From NCBI GenBank assembly GCA_900548625.1, contig URLO01000003.1, positions 1 through 64,000 of the forward strand: 64,000 bases of DNA, in the 5' to 3' direction. The translations under genes and the position numbers were made by a program. The notes under the pieces were generated by a model that saw nothing but the letters and a program-made list of their open reading frames with translations, did not search any database and had not been told where the DNA came from. Positions 7,828-16,534 of the stretch are shown in pieces (positions within the stretch are counted from its first letter, which is position 1; every line of letters starts with the position of its first letter). This DNA is from an uncultured Eubacteriales bacterium (GTDB lineage: Bacteria > Bacillota > Clostridia > Oscillospirales > Oscillospiraceae).

Positions 7828-7858
7828 TCGGGAACGCCTCATAAGAGACGTTCCCGTG
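7828..7858. terminator. Distal duplicate of the terminator hairpin flanking element B
   Basis: This 31-bp copy differs from 7565-7595 at one base in the loop region. It is followed by TTT on the plus strand, which looks like the original terminator tail. The glycosyltransferase gene converging from the right stops at 7873, so the hairpin may serve both directions. Confidence 0.7.
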
Positions 7859-7872
7859 TTTAAAGGCTGCCC

Positions 7873-9021
7873 TTATAATATCCCCATATCCCGCAGGATG
7901 GCGCACATTTCGCGCACGCGCGAATCCCAGGAGCTTTTGCGGCCCTCCTCGATGCGCGCCTCCATGCGCTCCGGCTGCGTGTCCGAAAGCGCCTCCGCGC
8001 AGCGGGCGGTGAACTGCTCCGGCGTGTCCGCAATGTGGATGAGCGGCGCATACCGGAGGATCTGATCCGGCTGGCGCGTGGAGACGATGGGTTTTCCGGT
8101 CGCAAGATACTCGTAGAATTTGAGCGGACTGACATCCTTGCTCAGCTTTCCCGCGGCGAACAGATTCAGACATGCGTCAAACTGCGCCAGATACTGCGGA
8201 AGCTGGTCGTTCGGCTTGATGCCGAGGAAATGACAGTTCCCAAGAGCCTTGAGCGCAGACAGGTTTGCGCCCGGCTTTTCTCCGCCGATCCAGACAAAGC
8301 TCCACTCCGGATGCGCCTTTGCCGCGTATTCGACAAAGCTGTATTCGATGCACGGCTGAAGCGCTCCGACGAACCCGAAGATCGGATGTGGGATGGCGCG
8401 CATCTCGTCCGGCACGGCGATGGGCCACGATGCGCGGTTGAAGCGCTCGAAGTCCGCGCCGTTCGGGATGAAACGCGCCTTGGGGTTGGCTGCCTGAAGA
8501 CGCTCTGCGAGCGGAGCCGCCGTGGCAAAGACCATGTCGCACTTGGCCGCCAGCTCCAGCTCCTCCGCATCGACCTGCTCGGGGTTCATGATGCCGCCGT
8601 ATGCCGAATGGCGGTCAACGCAGTCGTAGACGAGGGTGCTGTGCGGGATGCGGTCAACGGCGTCCACCGTGACCGGGGAGTAGACCCACAGAAGCGGCTT
8701 TTCAAAGCCGTGCTTTTTCATGATCTTCCGCACATAGGCAGCGATCCGCTTCTGATTGATGCGGTTGATGGCGCGCGAGCGGTTGAAAAACGGCAGTACC
8801 GGCGGCAGGCTGTAGACGGTGATGTTCGGCTGCGGCCGGAAGCCGGGCTTTTTATACGCGGTCATGAGCGGCTTTGTGGTTTTGTCCTTGAGCGGCGCAA
8901 TGACGGTCGCGGATGGGTCAAAATACAAGATCTCCGCGTCCGGAATGCGGCTCATGACCTGCTGCTTGCGCGTCGGGATGGGAAACCACGGCGAAGTGGC
9001 AAGGCAAACGATCTGTTTCAT
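7873..9021 (-). CDS. Glycosyltransferase, GT-B fold
   Basis: A 382-residue glycosyltransferase. The N-terminal half begins MKQIVCLATSPWFPIPTRK and the C-terminal half contains the nucleotide-sugar binding segment SPLKFYEYLATGKPIVSTR, typical of GT4-like enzymes that act on the cytoplasmic face during polysaccharide assembly. HSTLVYDCVDRHSAYGG resembles the segment seen in teichuronic or capsular glycosyltransferases. Donor and acceptor cannot be told from sequence. Its ATG overlaps the stop of the CsaB fusion gene (ATGA), so the two are co-translated and probably act in the same pathway. A GGAGG ribosome-binding site precedes the ATG. Confidence 0.85.
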   Translation of the reverse strand: MKQIVCLATSPWFPIPTRKQQVMSRIPDAEILYFDPSATVIAPLKDKTTKPLMTAYKKPGFRPQPNITVYSLPPVLPFFNRSRAINRINQKRIAAYVRKIMKKHGFEKPLLWVYSPVTVDAVDRIPHSTLVYDCVDRHSAYGGIMNPEQVDAEELELAAKCDMVFATAAPLAERLQAANPKARFIPNGADFERFNRASWPIAVPDEMRAIPHPIFGFVGALQPCIEYSFVEYAAKAHPEWSFVWIGGEKPGANLSALKALGNCHFLGIKPNDQLPQYLAQFDACLNLFAAGKLSKDVSPLKFYEYLATGKPIVSTRQPDQILRYAPLIHIADTPEQFTARCAEALSDTQPERMEARIEEGRKSSWDSRVREMCAILRDMGIL

Positions 9022-11228
9022 GTATGTTCCTCCAAAAGCCGCCTTGCGGCTTCTTCATTTTCCTCAGCAAGTGCGCGGAGATGCTCCACGCAGTACGGCT
9101 CATCGTCCGAAAGCGTCTGGCCGATCAGCGCCGTCAGGCGCTCGGCGGTCACATCCTCAAAGGCGATGCAGTGCTTCTGCCCGATGTAGCGCATGAAGCC
9201 CGTGACCTTCGGGTCATAGGACACGGCGGCGAGCTTTGCGCCGACGCATGAGGCAAAGATCAGCGTGTGCAGCCGCATCGACACGATGACGCGCATTTTG
9301 CGCATCATGCCGATGATGAGCTTTTCGTCTCTCGGCGCCGAGATGAAGAAGCGTTCCCCTTCCAGCATGTCCATGACGCTGCGGCACGGCGCGGTGTCGC
9401 GCTCCGGCTCGAGCGCGAAGAACACCGGAGTCAGGCCGTATGCCTTGCGCACCGCCTCCACCGTATCGCAGAAGCTCTGCTTTTTTTCCTCAAAGCCCGG
9501 CCACGGGCGCAGCACATAGAGCGCATATGCGCCGTCCGGGTCAAGCCCCTTGCTTTGCAGGAAGCTTTCGACCGCGCCATCCTCACCCGGCTGAAGCAGC
9601 ATGGCGGGGTCGGCGGTCACGCGGATGTCCGGCTTCGTCACGCCCATCGCGCGCAGCTCCTCCAGTGACATATCCTCGCGCAGCGTGATGGCGTCAACGC
9701 AGCGGTTGATGACCCGCGCCGCCATGCGGCGGTTGCGCGCGCCGTTTACCGGACCGATGCCGCAGCCGTACATCAGAACCTTGTTTCCGGCGAGCTTTGC
9801 AAGCCGGATGCTCCAGAGGTAGTACCAAAGCGAGCGAGAGCTGGTCTTGTCCTGGATCAGACTCCCGCCGCCCGAAATATAAAGCCTCGTTTTGCGCATC
9901 ACGCGCCAGAATGCGAACGGAGCAAACGCGTGCACCGAGCCGACGTAATACCTCTTCCGCGTTTCCGCCGGATCGTGTGACAAAACGCAGATGGGCATGT
10001 CCTCGTCAATGTTCTTCATCTGACGCAGGATCGCCTTGAGGATCGCGTCGTCGCCCGCGTTTCCTTTTCCGTATGCGCCGCAGATGAGCACGCCGTTTCT
10101 CTTTTTCTTCGGCGCGCGCTCCCGGCGAAGGATCGTCTCGTAGATCTCGATCTGATGCGAGACGGTCGCCTCGATGGAGAGAAGCCGCGAGGCGCGGTCA
10201 TGCAGATTTTCCGCAAGCCGCTGACGGTAGGCCGGGTTCGAGGCGAGCGTCTCCATGTGCCGCGCAAAGCCCTCGCAGTCGCGCGGCTCGGTGAGCAGCC
10301 CCGTCACGCCCTGCTCAATGATATACGGTACGCCGCCGACCGCCGTGGCGATGGTCGCGCAGTGCATCCGCGCTCCCTCGGGAAGCGCATACGGAAATGC
10401 CTCGGAAAGCGAGGAAAGCGTGTTGACGTCGATGGCACTGTAGAAGCTGTCGGTATCCGTGACCCATCCGGCAAAGGCATAGCTTCCCGGCACGCACAGC
10501 TCCGCCGCCAGCGCCTCGAGCCGTTCACGCTCCTCGCCGTCGCCCGCGATGACCAGACGGATGGCGGGTTTTTTCTTCTGCGCGGCAGAAAATGCGCGGA
10601 TGAGCATCCCGATGTCCTTGACGGGAGACAGCCGCGCCGCGATGCCGAAAACAACGCTGTCCGGCTCCGCCGTCAGCCCGACGCTCGCGAGAAATTCCTC
10701 ACGGTTCATTTTCGGCGTCACAGGCGTAAAGTCTACGCCGTTATAGATGGAGAACATCGTCTGCGGGTCGAAGCCGCGCGAAATGAGCATCTGCGCCACG
10801 GCATCGGACACGCCGATGTGATAATCAAACAGCCTCAGCGCGATGGTATTGATGGTGCCGTAGGTGATGCGGTGCAGGGGGCGGCCGAGGTAATCCAGCC
10901 GGTAGTCGCTGTGCACAGTCGTCACGATGGGGACCTTGATCTTCCGGCGCAGGATCGCGCCCATCATGTTTGCGCGCGCGCCGTGGCAGTGGACGATCTC
11001 GAAGCCCTCGCCTGCGATCATCGCGCTCAGCCGCCGCACGGCCTCCGGCACGCCGCAGTCCATGACCAGCGTGTCGATGCCCATTTCCAGCGCCTCATCG
11101 GCAAACGCGCCCCCGGTAAAGCAGACCAGCCGTACCGTCTGCGTTTGCCCGAGTACCTTGAGAAGCGAAAGCACATGTGTTTTCGCGCCGCCGACGTCGC
11201 CGCCGGAGATCAAATGCATGATTTTCAT
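9018..11228 (-). CDS. Glycosyltransferase-polysaccharide pyruvyltransferase (CsaB) fusion
   Basis: A 736-residue two-domain protein. Residues 1 to about 370 form a GT4 glycosyltransferase: GGDVGGAKTHVLSLL near the N terminus, VFGIAARLSPVKDIGML, and an EX7E motif in SEAFPYALPEGA. Residues from about 378 form a CsaB-type pyruvyltransferase: GVLICGAYGKGNAGDDAIL, SGGGSLIQDKTS and the C-terminal SMRLHTLIFA. CsaB adds ketal-linked pyruvate to secondary cell wall polysaccharide, the anchor for SLH-domain surface proteins. The start at 11228 is chosen because CAGGAGA lies just upstream and the GT fold begins there; an upstream extension of 26 codons has no homology. Both halves retain their motifs, so the fusion looks functional. 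Confidence 0.88.
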   Translation of the reverse strand: MKIMHLISGGDVGGAKTHVLSLLKVLGQTQTVRLVCFTGGAFADEALEMGIDTLVMDCGVPEAVRRLSAMIAGEGFEIVHCHGARANMMGAILRRKIKVPIVTTVHSDYRLDYLGRPLHRITYGTINTIALRLFDYHIGVSDAVAQMLISRGFDPQTMFSIYNGVDFTPVTPKMNREEFLASVGLTAEPDSVVFGIAARLSPVKDIGMLIRAFSAAQKKKPAIRLVIAGDGEERERLEALAAELCVPGSYAFAGWVTDTDSFYSAIDVNTLSSLSEAFPYALPEGARMHCATIATAVGGVPYIIEQGVTGLLTEPRDCEGFARHMETLASNPAYRQRLAENLHDRASRLLSIEATVSHQIEIYETILRRERAPKKKRNGVLICGAYGKGNAGDDAILKAILRQMKNIDEDMPICVLSHDPAETRKRYYVGSVHAFAPFAFWRVMRKTRLYISGGGSLIQDKTSSRSLWYYLWSIRLAKLAGNKVLMYGCGIGPVNGARNRRMAARVINRCVDAITLREDMSLEELRAMGVTKPDIRVTADPAMLLQPGEDGAVESFLQSKGLDPDGAYALYVLRPWPGFEEKKQSFCDTVEAVRKAYGLTPVFFALEPERDTAPCRSVMDMLEGERFFISAPRDEKLIIGMMRKMRVIVSMRLHTLIFASCVGAKLAAVSYDPKVTGFMRYIGQKHCIAFEDVTAERLTALIGQTLSDDEPYCVEHLRALAEENEEAARRLLEEHT

Positions 11229-11311
11229 AGAATTCTCCTGATTTGAGAAGTAAGACTTGTTTCTTGCGCCGCAATCGGATAAAATAAGGGCGATTCGCAT
11301 ACGCATTTTTC

Positions 11312-11340
11312 ATTATAATACATGTTCGTGCGGGAATCAA
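11312..11340 (-). promoter_or_regulatory. Putative sigma-A promoter for the GT-CsaB operon
   Basis: TTGATT and a perfect TATAAT on the minus strand are 17 bases apart, giving a leader of about 75 bases. The -10 region is near-palindromic (CATTATAATAC), so it could also contribute to divergent transcription of the DUF4330 gene, but no good plus-strand -35 box is seen. Confidence 0.65.
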
Positions 11341-11365
11341 TGAAAAAACCACCAAGGAGGCCCCT

Positions 11366-11833
11366 ATGAAAATCGTTGATGAAAAAGGCAGGCTGTTCGG
11401 AAAAGTCAATCTGATCGACCTGCTTGTGCTTTTGCTTGTGATCGCCGCAGCCGCGGCTCTGATCTGGAAGACCGCCGGCAAGAAGGCTGCCGAGCACGCC
11501 GCCAAGCCGCAGCGCGCCACATATACGGTGCTCTGCGCGGAAACGCCGAAGGAGATCTGCGACTTTGCCGAGACGCAGGTCGGTGAAAAGCTTCTCAATA
11601 ACGCCGTGTTCCTCGATGCCGTCATCACCGAGTGCCGCGCCGAGCCGTCCAGCCCGGATGCGCCCGACGGCGCGCAGGATCTCTATATCACCATCGACGC
11701 CGCCGCCACAACGGCGAACAACGTCTATAAGGTCGCAAGTCAGGAGATCCGCACAGGCTATGAATACAACGTCAAAACACCGTACTTTGAGCTTCCGGGC
11801 GTGATCTGCGCCATGGAGGTCGAAAATGGCTAA
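11366..11833 (+). CDS. DUF4330 domain-containing membrane protein
   Basis: A 155-residue protein beginning MKIVDEKGRLFGKVNLIDLL, the signature of DUF4330. One transmembrane helix (about residues 17-35) is followed by an extracytoplasmic domain of about 115 residues. The biochemical role is unknown. Family members are commonly found next to CsaB, O-antigen ligase and TagA genes in Clostridia, as here, so a role in assembling or exporting the surface polymer is a reasonable inference. The ribosome-binding site AAGGAGG is excellent. Its last 8 bases overlap the start of the ligase gene, implying translational coupling. Confidence 0.85.
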   Translation: MKIVDEKGRLFGKVNLIDLLVLLLVIAAAAALIWKTAGKKAAEHAAKPQRATYTVLCAETPKEICDFAETQVGEKLLNNAVFLDAVITECRAEPSSPDAPDGAQDLYITIDAAATTANNVYKVASQEIRTGYEYNVKTPYFELPGVICAMEVENG

Positions 11834-13433
11834 GCTGCTTTCCGGCAGCGTGGTCTGGCGCATCTTCTGCGCCATCGGCGCGTGGCTGGCCTCGCTCGCG
11901 CGCGGGAGCCGTTTGAACGCAGCCATTGCACGCGCATGGAAGCACGCGCGTCTGCGCGGCTGGCTTCTGCGGCGGCTCGATGCGCCGGATGCTTGGACGC
12001 AGGCCTCGTGGACAACGCATCGCGCGCAGCGCCTGAACGACCGTCTGGCGCGCTGCTTTGTGCTCCGGCGCGCGTGGCGCAGCTCACTTCTGCGCCGCAT
12101 CCTCTGCGCCATCGCACGCTGCGGGCGCGAGAGCCGTCTGCTCGGCTGGCTGTTCCGCCGCGGTGTTACGGGGCTGATTCTGACGCTGCTGGGCGTTTAT
12201 GTGCTCATCGACTACACGCTGCGCGAGGTTCTGACCGTGCCGCTTCTCTCCTCGGTCTGGGACGAGCTGCTGATCCTGCTGGCGCTGTTCTGGATCGTCT
12301 GGAGCCGCATGGGACGCGAAAGGCCGCTCCGCGCCCGCGCAAATCCCCTCGACCTGCCGGTCTTTTCGTTCTTCTGCATCGGCTTTGCTCTGATGTGCGC
12401 GGTCGGGTCGTATCCCTCCATCCAGATTGCCGGATATCGCGCGACGGTGCAGTATATCCTCTGGTTCTTTCTCTGCACGCGCCTTCTGCGCGATGAGAGG
12501 GACTTTACGTGGCTCTATTCTCTTTTGTGCGCAGTGGCATTCGTGCTGGCGCTGCACGGTATCTATCAGTATATCATCGGCGTGCCGATGCCCTCGCACT
12601 GGATGTCGAAGGCGGAGACCGCCGTCCGCACGCGAATTTTCTCCATTTTCGGCAGCCCCAACATCATGGGCGATTTCATGGTCATGTTCGTCCCCATGAC
12701 GGCCGCGCTGGCGTATTACACGAAAAAAGCGCCCGTCAAGGCGCTTGCGTGGCTGGCGGCGATCGTGATGTGCTTTGCCTGCCTGTTTACGATGTCGCGC
12801 GGCGCCTGGGTCGGAATGGCCATCTCCATCGTTCTGTTCATCCTGCTGGTTGACCGGCGTCTGTTCTGGCTGCTGCTGGCGGCTGGTGCGCTTTTGATGT
12901 TCGTGCCATTTGTCCGCACGCGCATCGGCTTTTTGTTCACCGACGAATTTGTCGCCGCCAGCAACAACGGCGGCCGCAGCGAGCGCTGGGCAACGGGACT
13001 TGCGCTCTTGAGGGCGTCGAACCCGTGGCTCGGCTATGGCCTTGGTATGTTTGGCGGCGCGATCGCGATGCAGACGAAGATCATGGACTGGATCGAGTAT
13101 TTCTACATGGACAACTACTATCTCAAGATCCTTGTGGAAATGGGCTATGTCGGGCTTGCCTCGTTTGCAGTCATGATGTTCTCGCTCGTTGTGACCGGCA
13201 GCCGCACGCTGCGCCGTGTCCGCGCGGAGAAACAGCAGCCTGCCGGAACGCTCTATCCGCTCTGCGCCGGCATTTTCGCGGGCCTTTGCGGCGTCCTTGC
13301 CCACTGCCTTTTTGAGAACATTTTTGAGCAGCCGTATATGATGGTCTACTTCTGGACGCTTGCCGCCATGCTCGTCTGGGCGGGCTTCCTGCGCAGGCCG
13401 TCTGCTTCCTCGCCCGATGGAAAGGAGATATAA
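11826..13433 (+). CDS. O-antigen ligase/polymerase (Wzy-like) family protein
   Basis: A 535-residue multi-pass membrane protein. The first 110 residues are arginine-rich and cytoplasmic (many R-x-R and ARxxR patches), an unusual extension. They are followed by about 10-12 hydrophobic helices (for example GVTGLILTLLGVYVLIDY and FWLLLAAGALLMFVPFV) and the large periplasmic-type loop of the WaaL/Wzy family, with the conserved ERWATGLALLRASNPWLGYG. Such enzymes polymerise repeat units or transfer the finished polymer on the outer face of the membrane. Context with WecG and CsaB points to secondary wall polysaccharide. GGAGGTCGAAA precedes the ATG. Confidence 0.85.
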   Translation: MAKLLSGSVVWRIFCAIGAWLASLARGSRLNAAIARAWKHARLRGWLLRRLDAPDAWTQASWTTHRAQRLNDRLARCFVLRRAWRSSLLRRILCAIARCGRESRLLGWLFRRGVTGLILTLLGVYVLIDYTLREVLTVPLLSSVWDELLILLALFWIVWSRMGRERPLRARANPLDLPVFSFFCIGFALMCAVGSYPSIQIAGYRATVQYILWFFLCTRLLRDERDFTWLYSLLCAVAFVLALHGIYQYIIGVPMPSHWMSKAETAVRTRIFSIFGSPNIMGDFMVMFVPMTAALAYYTKKAPVKALAWLAAIVMCFACLFTMSRGAWVGMAISIVLFILLVDRRLFWLLLAAGALLMFVPFVRTRIGFLFTDEFVAASNNGGRSERWATGLALLRASNPWLGYGLGMFGGAIAMQTKIMDWIEYFYMDNYYLKILVEMGYVGLASFAVMMFSLVVTGSRTLRRVRAEKQQPAGTLYPLCAGIFAGLCGVLAHCLFENIFEQPYMMVYFWTLAAMLVWAGFLRRPSASSPDGKEI

Positions 13434-13434
13434 T

Positions 13435-13824
13435 ATGCCGCAGCCTGTCCTTCTCACCTACTGTCTGCCCGCCAAACGCGCCGCAAAGGTGCGCGTGCTT
13501 GCCATGCGCATGGGCGTGCGCGTGAAGGCCGTGGAAAAATGGGAATATCTCAGCCCCGTAGGCAGCTTCACCGGCGATTGCGGGAGCTTTGATTCGTTTT
13601 ATGACGGCGAGGGCTTCGCAGAGGAAATGCTCGTCATGGCGCATTTCCCGCAGACGCTTTTCAGCTGCTTTTTGCAGGAGCTGCGCGCGGCGCGCCTGAA
13701 CGTGCCCCTCAAGTGCGTGCTCACCGAGTCGAACCGCGGCTGGAATTCGCTTGAGCTGCATGAGCAGCTCTGTGCTGAGCGAGACGCCGTTGCGCGCGGT
13801 AAGCCGCTTCACGAAGAGGAATAA
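13435..13824 (+). CDS. DUF3783 domain-containing protein
   Basis: A 129-residue protein whose C-terminal half matches DUF3783: LNVPLKCVLTESNRGWNSLE followed by a short helix. The function of the family is not known. The start at 13435 follows the ligase stop directly and has AAAGGAG upstream; the frame is open further upstream, but that part lies inside the ligase gene. The protein has no signal peptide or membrane helix. It appears to be the last gene of the plus-strand polysaccharide operon and is followed by a strong terminator at 13829-13866, shared with the converging HD gene. Co-transcription alone does not prove a role in polysaccharide synthesis. Confidence 0.8.
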   Translation: MPQPVLLTYCLPAKRAAKVRVLAMRMGVRVKAVEKWEYLSPVGSFTGDCGSFDSFYDGEGFAEEMLVMAHFPQTLFSCFLQELRAARLNVPLKCVLTESNRGWNSLELHEQLCAERDAVARGKPLHEEE

Positions 13825-13828
13825 CCAA

Positions 13829-13866
13829 AAGACCGTATGCATTCACGTTCGAATGCATACGGTCTT
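13829..13866. terminator. Bidirectional terminator
   Basis: A perfect 16-bp stem (AAGACCGTATGCATTC with its complement) and a 6-base loop lie exactly between the convergent DUF3783 and HD genes. A-rich and T-rich flanks suit termination from both sides. Confidence 0.85.
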
Positions 13867-13869
13867 GTC

Positions 13870-14454
13870 TTATTCTGTCTGCGGGATCTCGATACCGGCG
13901 GCGTCAAGCTTTTCGCGCGTGTCGCGGCGCATTTCCTCGCGCAGCGCCGACAGATACGCGGAAAATGCCGCCTTGTCCGCACCGTATGTCAGGTTGAGGC
14001 TGTACTCCAGCGGCAGCCACGTGGAGATATCCGACTCATTGTGCTGCACGACAGCCTCCAGATTGTCAAGCGCCTTATAGAGCTTTGCCTCCGGCGTCCG
14101 GCGCGCGGCCATCTCGCGGTAGAGCGCCGTCATTTCGCCCGCAAACGGCTCCGGCAGAGATGCCGTCCAGCGCAGGAGCAGCGCCTCCTCCTTCTGCTCG
14201 TCGCCGCCGTTTTTCAGAAACGACGGAATGTCGCCCGTGAACGCCTCTCCAAGGTCGTGGATCAGGCACATTTTGATGACCTTGCCCATATCCAGGTCCG
14301 GGAACTCATCGCTCACGAAATAGGCCATCAGCGCCATGCGCCAGCAGTGCTCCGCGACGCTTTCATGGCGTCCTCCGGAGGTGTAGCAGTGCCGCGTGAC
14401 ATCCTTCAGGCGCTCAGCGACATGCAGCGCCTCCAACAGCTTCCTTGCTTCCAT
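13870..14454 (-). CDS. HD domain phosphohydrolase (YfbR/HDDC2-like)
   Basis: A 194-residue HD-superfamily protein. The metal-binding histidines and aspartates appear in ESVAEHCWRMALMAY, CLIHDLGEAFTGD and the later LDNLEAVVQHNESD. This arrangement resembles the YfbR/HDDC2 5'-nucleotidase group, which removes phosphate from deoxynucleoside monophosphates; the substrate here is inferred. It lies 15 bases downstream of radA, with its own GGAGA ribosome-binding site, as the last gene of a cwlD-radA-HD operon. A bidirectional terminator follows. Confidence 0.85.
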   Translation of the reverse strand: MEARKLLEALHVAERLKDVTRHCYTSGGRHESVAEHCWRMALMAYFVSDEFPDLDMGKVIKMCLIHDLGEAFTGDIPSFLKNGGDEQKEEALLLRWTASLPEPFAGEMTALYREMAARRTPEAKLYKALDNLEAVVQHNESDISTWLPLEYSLNLTYGADKAAFSAYLSALREEMRRDTREKLDAAGIEIPQTE

Positions 14455-14469
14455 TGCCGCATCTCCTTT

Positions 14470-15828
14470 TCAAAGTGTGAACTCGATCGCCTCGCGGATG
14501 TTCCGCACACGGACAAGCTCCATGCCGTCCGGCGCGATGATCTGCTGCGTGCCGTGACGCGGGATGAGGCACCTTGTAAAGCCCAGCCGCGCAGCCTCCG
14601 TCAGACGCTGCTGAAGCGCCGTCACGGCGCGTACCTCGCCCGTCAGGCCGACCTCCCCGATGGCGGTCGTCTTGCCGTCAATGGGCTTGTCCCGGCAGCT
14701 GGAGGCTACCGCGAGCACAAACGCGAGATCTGCCGCAGGCTCGTCGAGCTGCAAGCCGCCGATGACATTGATGTAGGCGTCGCACATGCCGATGGGCAGC
14801 CCGCCGCGCTTTTCCGTCACCGCGAGCAGAAGATTTGCCCGGTTAAAGTCAAAGCCGTCTGCCGTCCGGCGCGGCACATTGAAGCTCGTCCGCGCGACAA
14901 GCGCCTGCACCTCAGCCATGACCGGACGCGTTCCCTCCATCGCGCAGGCAACGCACGTTCCGGGCGCGCCGATGGGCCGTCCCGCCAGCAGCATTTCGGA
15001 CGGGTTCGGCACCTCGATCAGGCCGTGCTCTGCCATTTCGAACACGCCGATCTCATTTGTCGAGCCAAAGCGGTTTTTGGCAGCGCGCAGGATGCGGTAA
15101 TTGCTTGCGTGCTCGCCCTCGAAGTATAAAACGCAGTCCACCATATGCTCGAGCACCTTCGGGCCCGCGATCGCGCCCTCCTTGTTGACGTGACCGACCA
15201 CAAAGACCGTCACCGCACTCCCCTTTGCAAGCTGCATGAGCGCCATCGTGCAGTCCTTGACCTGACTGACGCTGCCGGGCGTCGAGCTGCTTTCGGGATT
15301 GTAAAGCGTCTGGATGGAGTCGGCGATCAGAATATCCGGCGTGCATTCGCGGACGGTCTCCACGATGGTCGTGACGTCCGTCTCGGCGAGTACCATCAGA
15401 TCCTCACCCTCCACGCCCAGCCGGTCGGCGCGCATTTTGATCTGCTGCTCGCTTTCCTCACCGGAGACGTATAGAATTCGCTGCGTTTTTCCAAGATAGG
15501 CGCAGATCTGAAGCAAAAGCGTAGACTTGCCGATGCCCGGCGCGCCGCCCACCAGCACGAGAGAGCCGCGCACACCGCCGCCGCCAAGTACACGGTCAAG
15601 CTCGCCAAGACCGGTCGAAAAGCGGATCTCGCTGCCGCTTTCCACCTCGCGGAGCATTTTGGGCGCGGCCCTGCCGCAAGGCCCAGTCGCGGCGGCGCGT
15701 CCGGGCGCGGACGGCTTTTGGACATGCTCCTCAATGGTGTTCCACATGCCGCATGCCGGGCACTGGCCCTGCCAGCGCGGGAATTCGTTTCCGCAGTTTT
15801 TACAGTAGAAGATGGTTTTAGACTTCAT
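14470..15828 (-). CDS. radA: DNA repair protein RadA (Sms)
   Basis: RadA is a RecA-like, DnaB-type ATPase that helps process recombination intermediates and promotes branch migration. The 452-residue protein has the N-terminal C4 zinc finger (CKNCGNEFPRWQGQCPACG), Walker A (GGAPGIGKST), the RadA-specific KNRFGSTNEIGVFEM motif and a C-terminal Lon-protease-like domain (about 290-452) lacking protease function. Full family length. It overlaps the end of cwlD by 11 bases and is read in the same direction. Identification is certain. Confidence 0.97.
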   Translation of the reverse strand: MKSKTIFYCKNCGNEFPRWQGQCPACGMWNTIEEHVQKPSAPGRAAATGPCGRAAPKMLREVESGSEIRFSTGLGELDRVLGGGGVRGSLVLVGGAPGIGKSTLLLQICAYLGKTQRILYVSGEESEQQIKMRADRLGVEGEDLMVLAETDVTTIVETVRECTPDILIADSIQTLYNPESSSTPGSVSQVKDCTMALMQLAKGSAVTVFVVGHVNKEGAIAGPKVLEHMVDCVLYFEGEHASNYRILRAAKNRFGSTNEIGVFEMAEHGLIEVPNPSEMLLAGRPIGAPGTCVACAMEGTRPVMAEVQALVARTSFNVPRRTADGFDFNRANLLLAVTEKRGGLPIGMCDAYINVIGGLQLDEPAADLAFVLAVASSCRDKPIDGKTTAIGEVGLTGEVRAVTALQQRLTEAARLGFTRCLIPRHGTQQIIAPDGMELVRVRNIREAIEFTL

Positions 15829-16534
15829 TGGCGTTCTCCTTTTCAGAGAGATACTCTGTCACAGCGCCGCAGATTGCGGCCGATAGCTTTTTCTGATAGG
15901 CGTCGCTTTGCAGCAGCCGCGCCTCCTCCGGATTGGAGAGAAAGCCGCACTCGACCAGAACAGCCGTGCATGCGGCGTGCTCCATCAGATACACCGACTG
16001 TGCCGGCTTGCTCTGGCGCCGGTTTGCAGGGTCAACGCAGGCGCGGAGCGTCTGCTGCATCGTCTCGGCAAGCTGTCTGCTGCCGTCGGATCCTGCAAAA
16101 AAGACCTGCGCGCCGCGGTATTTGCTCTGCTCGAAAAAATTCTGGTGGATGCTGACAAGCAGCTCCGGCGCGGCGTCGTTTACCGTTTTCACGCGATTTC
16201 TGAGGTCAGAGACCTTTTTCTCCGTGATCGAGGCGCACGAGCCGGTATAGACCGCCGTATCCGTCGTGCGGATCATGAGCGGCTGCACACCTGCAAACGC
16301 CAGCAGGTCGCGCACCCGCAGCGCAATGTCGAGGTTGATGCCGCTTTCCGGCGTGCCGGTAACGGACATCGCGCCGCCGTCCTCTCCGCCGTGACCGGCG
16401 TCGATCATGACGCGCGGCGGCATCGCCGCCGCCGCACTTGCCGCAAAATCGGGACGAAGCAGCGGATAAACGCACAAAAAGGCCGCTCCCAGCAGCAGTG
16501 CCGCCGCAGCCAGCCTCCTGCAAAGCTTTTCCAT
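15818..16534 (-). CDS. cwlD: N-acetylmuramoyl-L-alanine amidase, CwlD type
   Basis: An Amidase_3 enzyme that removes stem peptides from peptidoglycan. In spore formers CwlD prepares cortex peptidoglycan for muramic-delta-lactam formation, which is needed for germination. The 238-residue protein has an N-terminal signal anchor (about 5-25), the zinc-ligand motif DAGHGGEDGG, ISIHQNFF-type segment (LLVSIHQNFFEQS) and the catalytic glutamate region LVECGFLSN. It carries no cell-wall binding repeats, matching CwlD rather than autolysins. CwlD is the best call; another sporulation amidase is possible. Confidence 0.88.
   Translation of the reverse strand: MEKLCRRLAAAALLLGAAFLCVYPLLRPDFAASAAAAMPPRVMIDAGHGGEDGGAMSVTGTPESGINLDIALRVRDLLAFAGVQPLMIRTTDTAVYTGSCASITEKKVSDLRNRVKTVNDAAPELLVSIHQNFFEQSKYRGAQVFFAGSDGSRQLAETMQQTLRACVDPANRRQSKPAQSVYLMEHAACTAVLVECGFLSNPEEARLLQSDAYQKKLSAAICGAVTEYLSEKENANEV

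Noticed and set aside
13848..13860. tRNA-like GTTCGAATG sequence
   Set aside because: It is the loop and stem of the bidirectional terminator at 13829-13866. No cloverleaf can be formed around it. No other tRNA was seen in the window.
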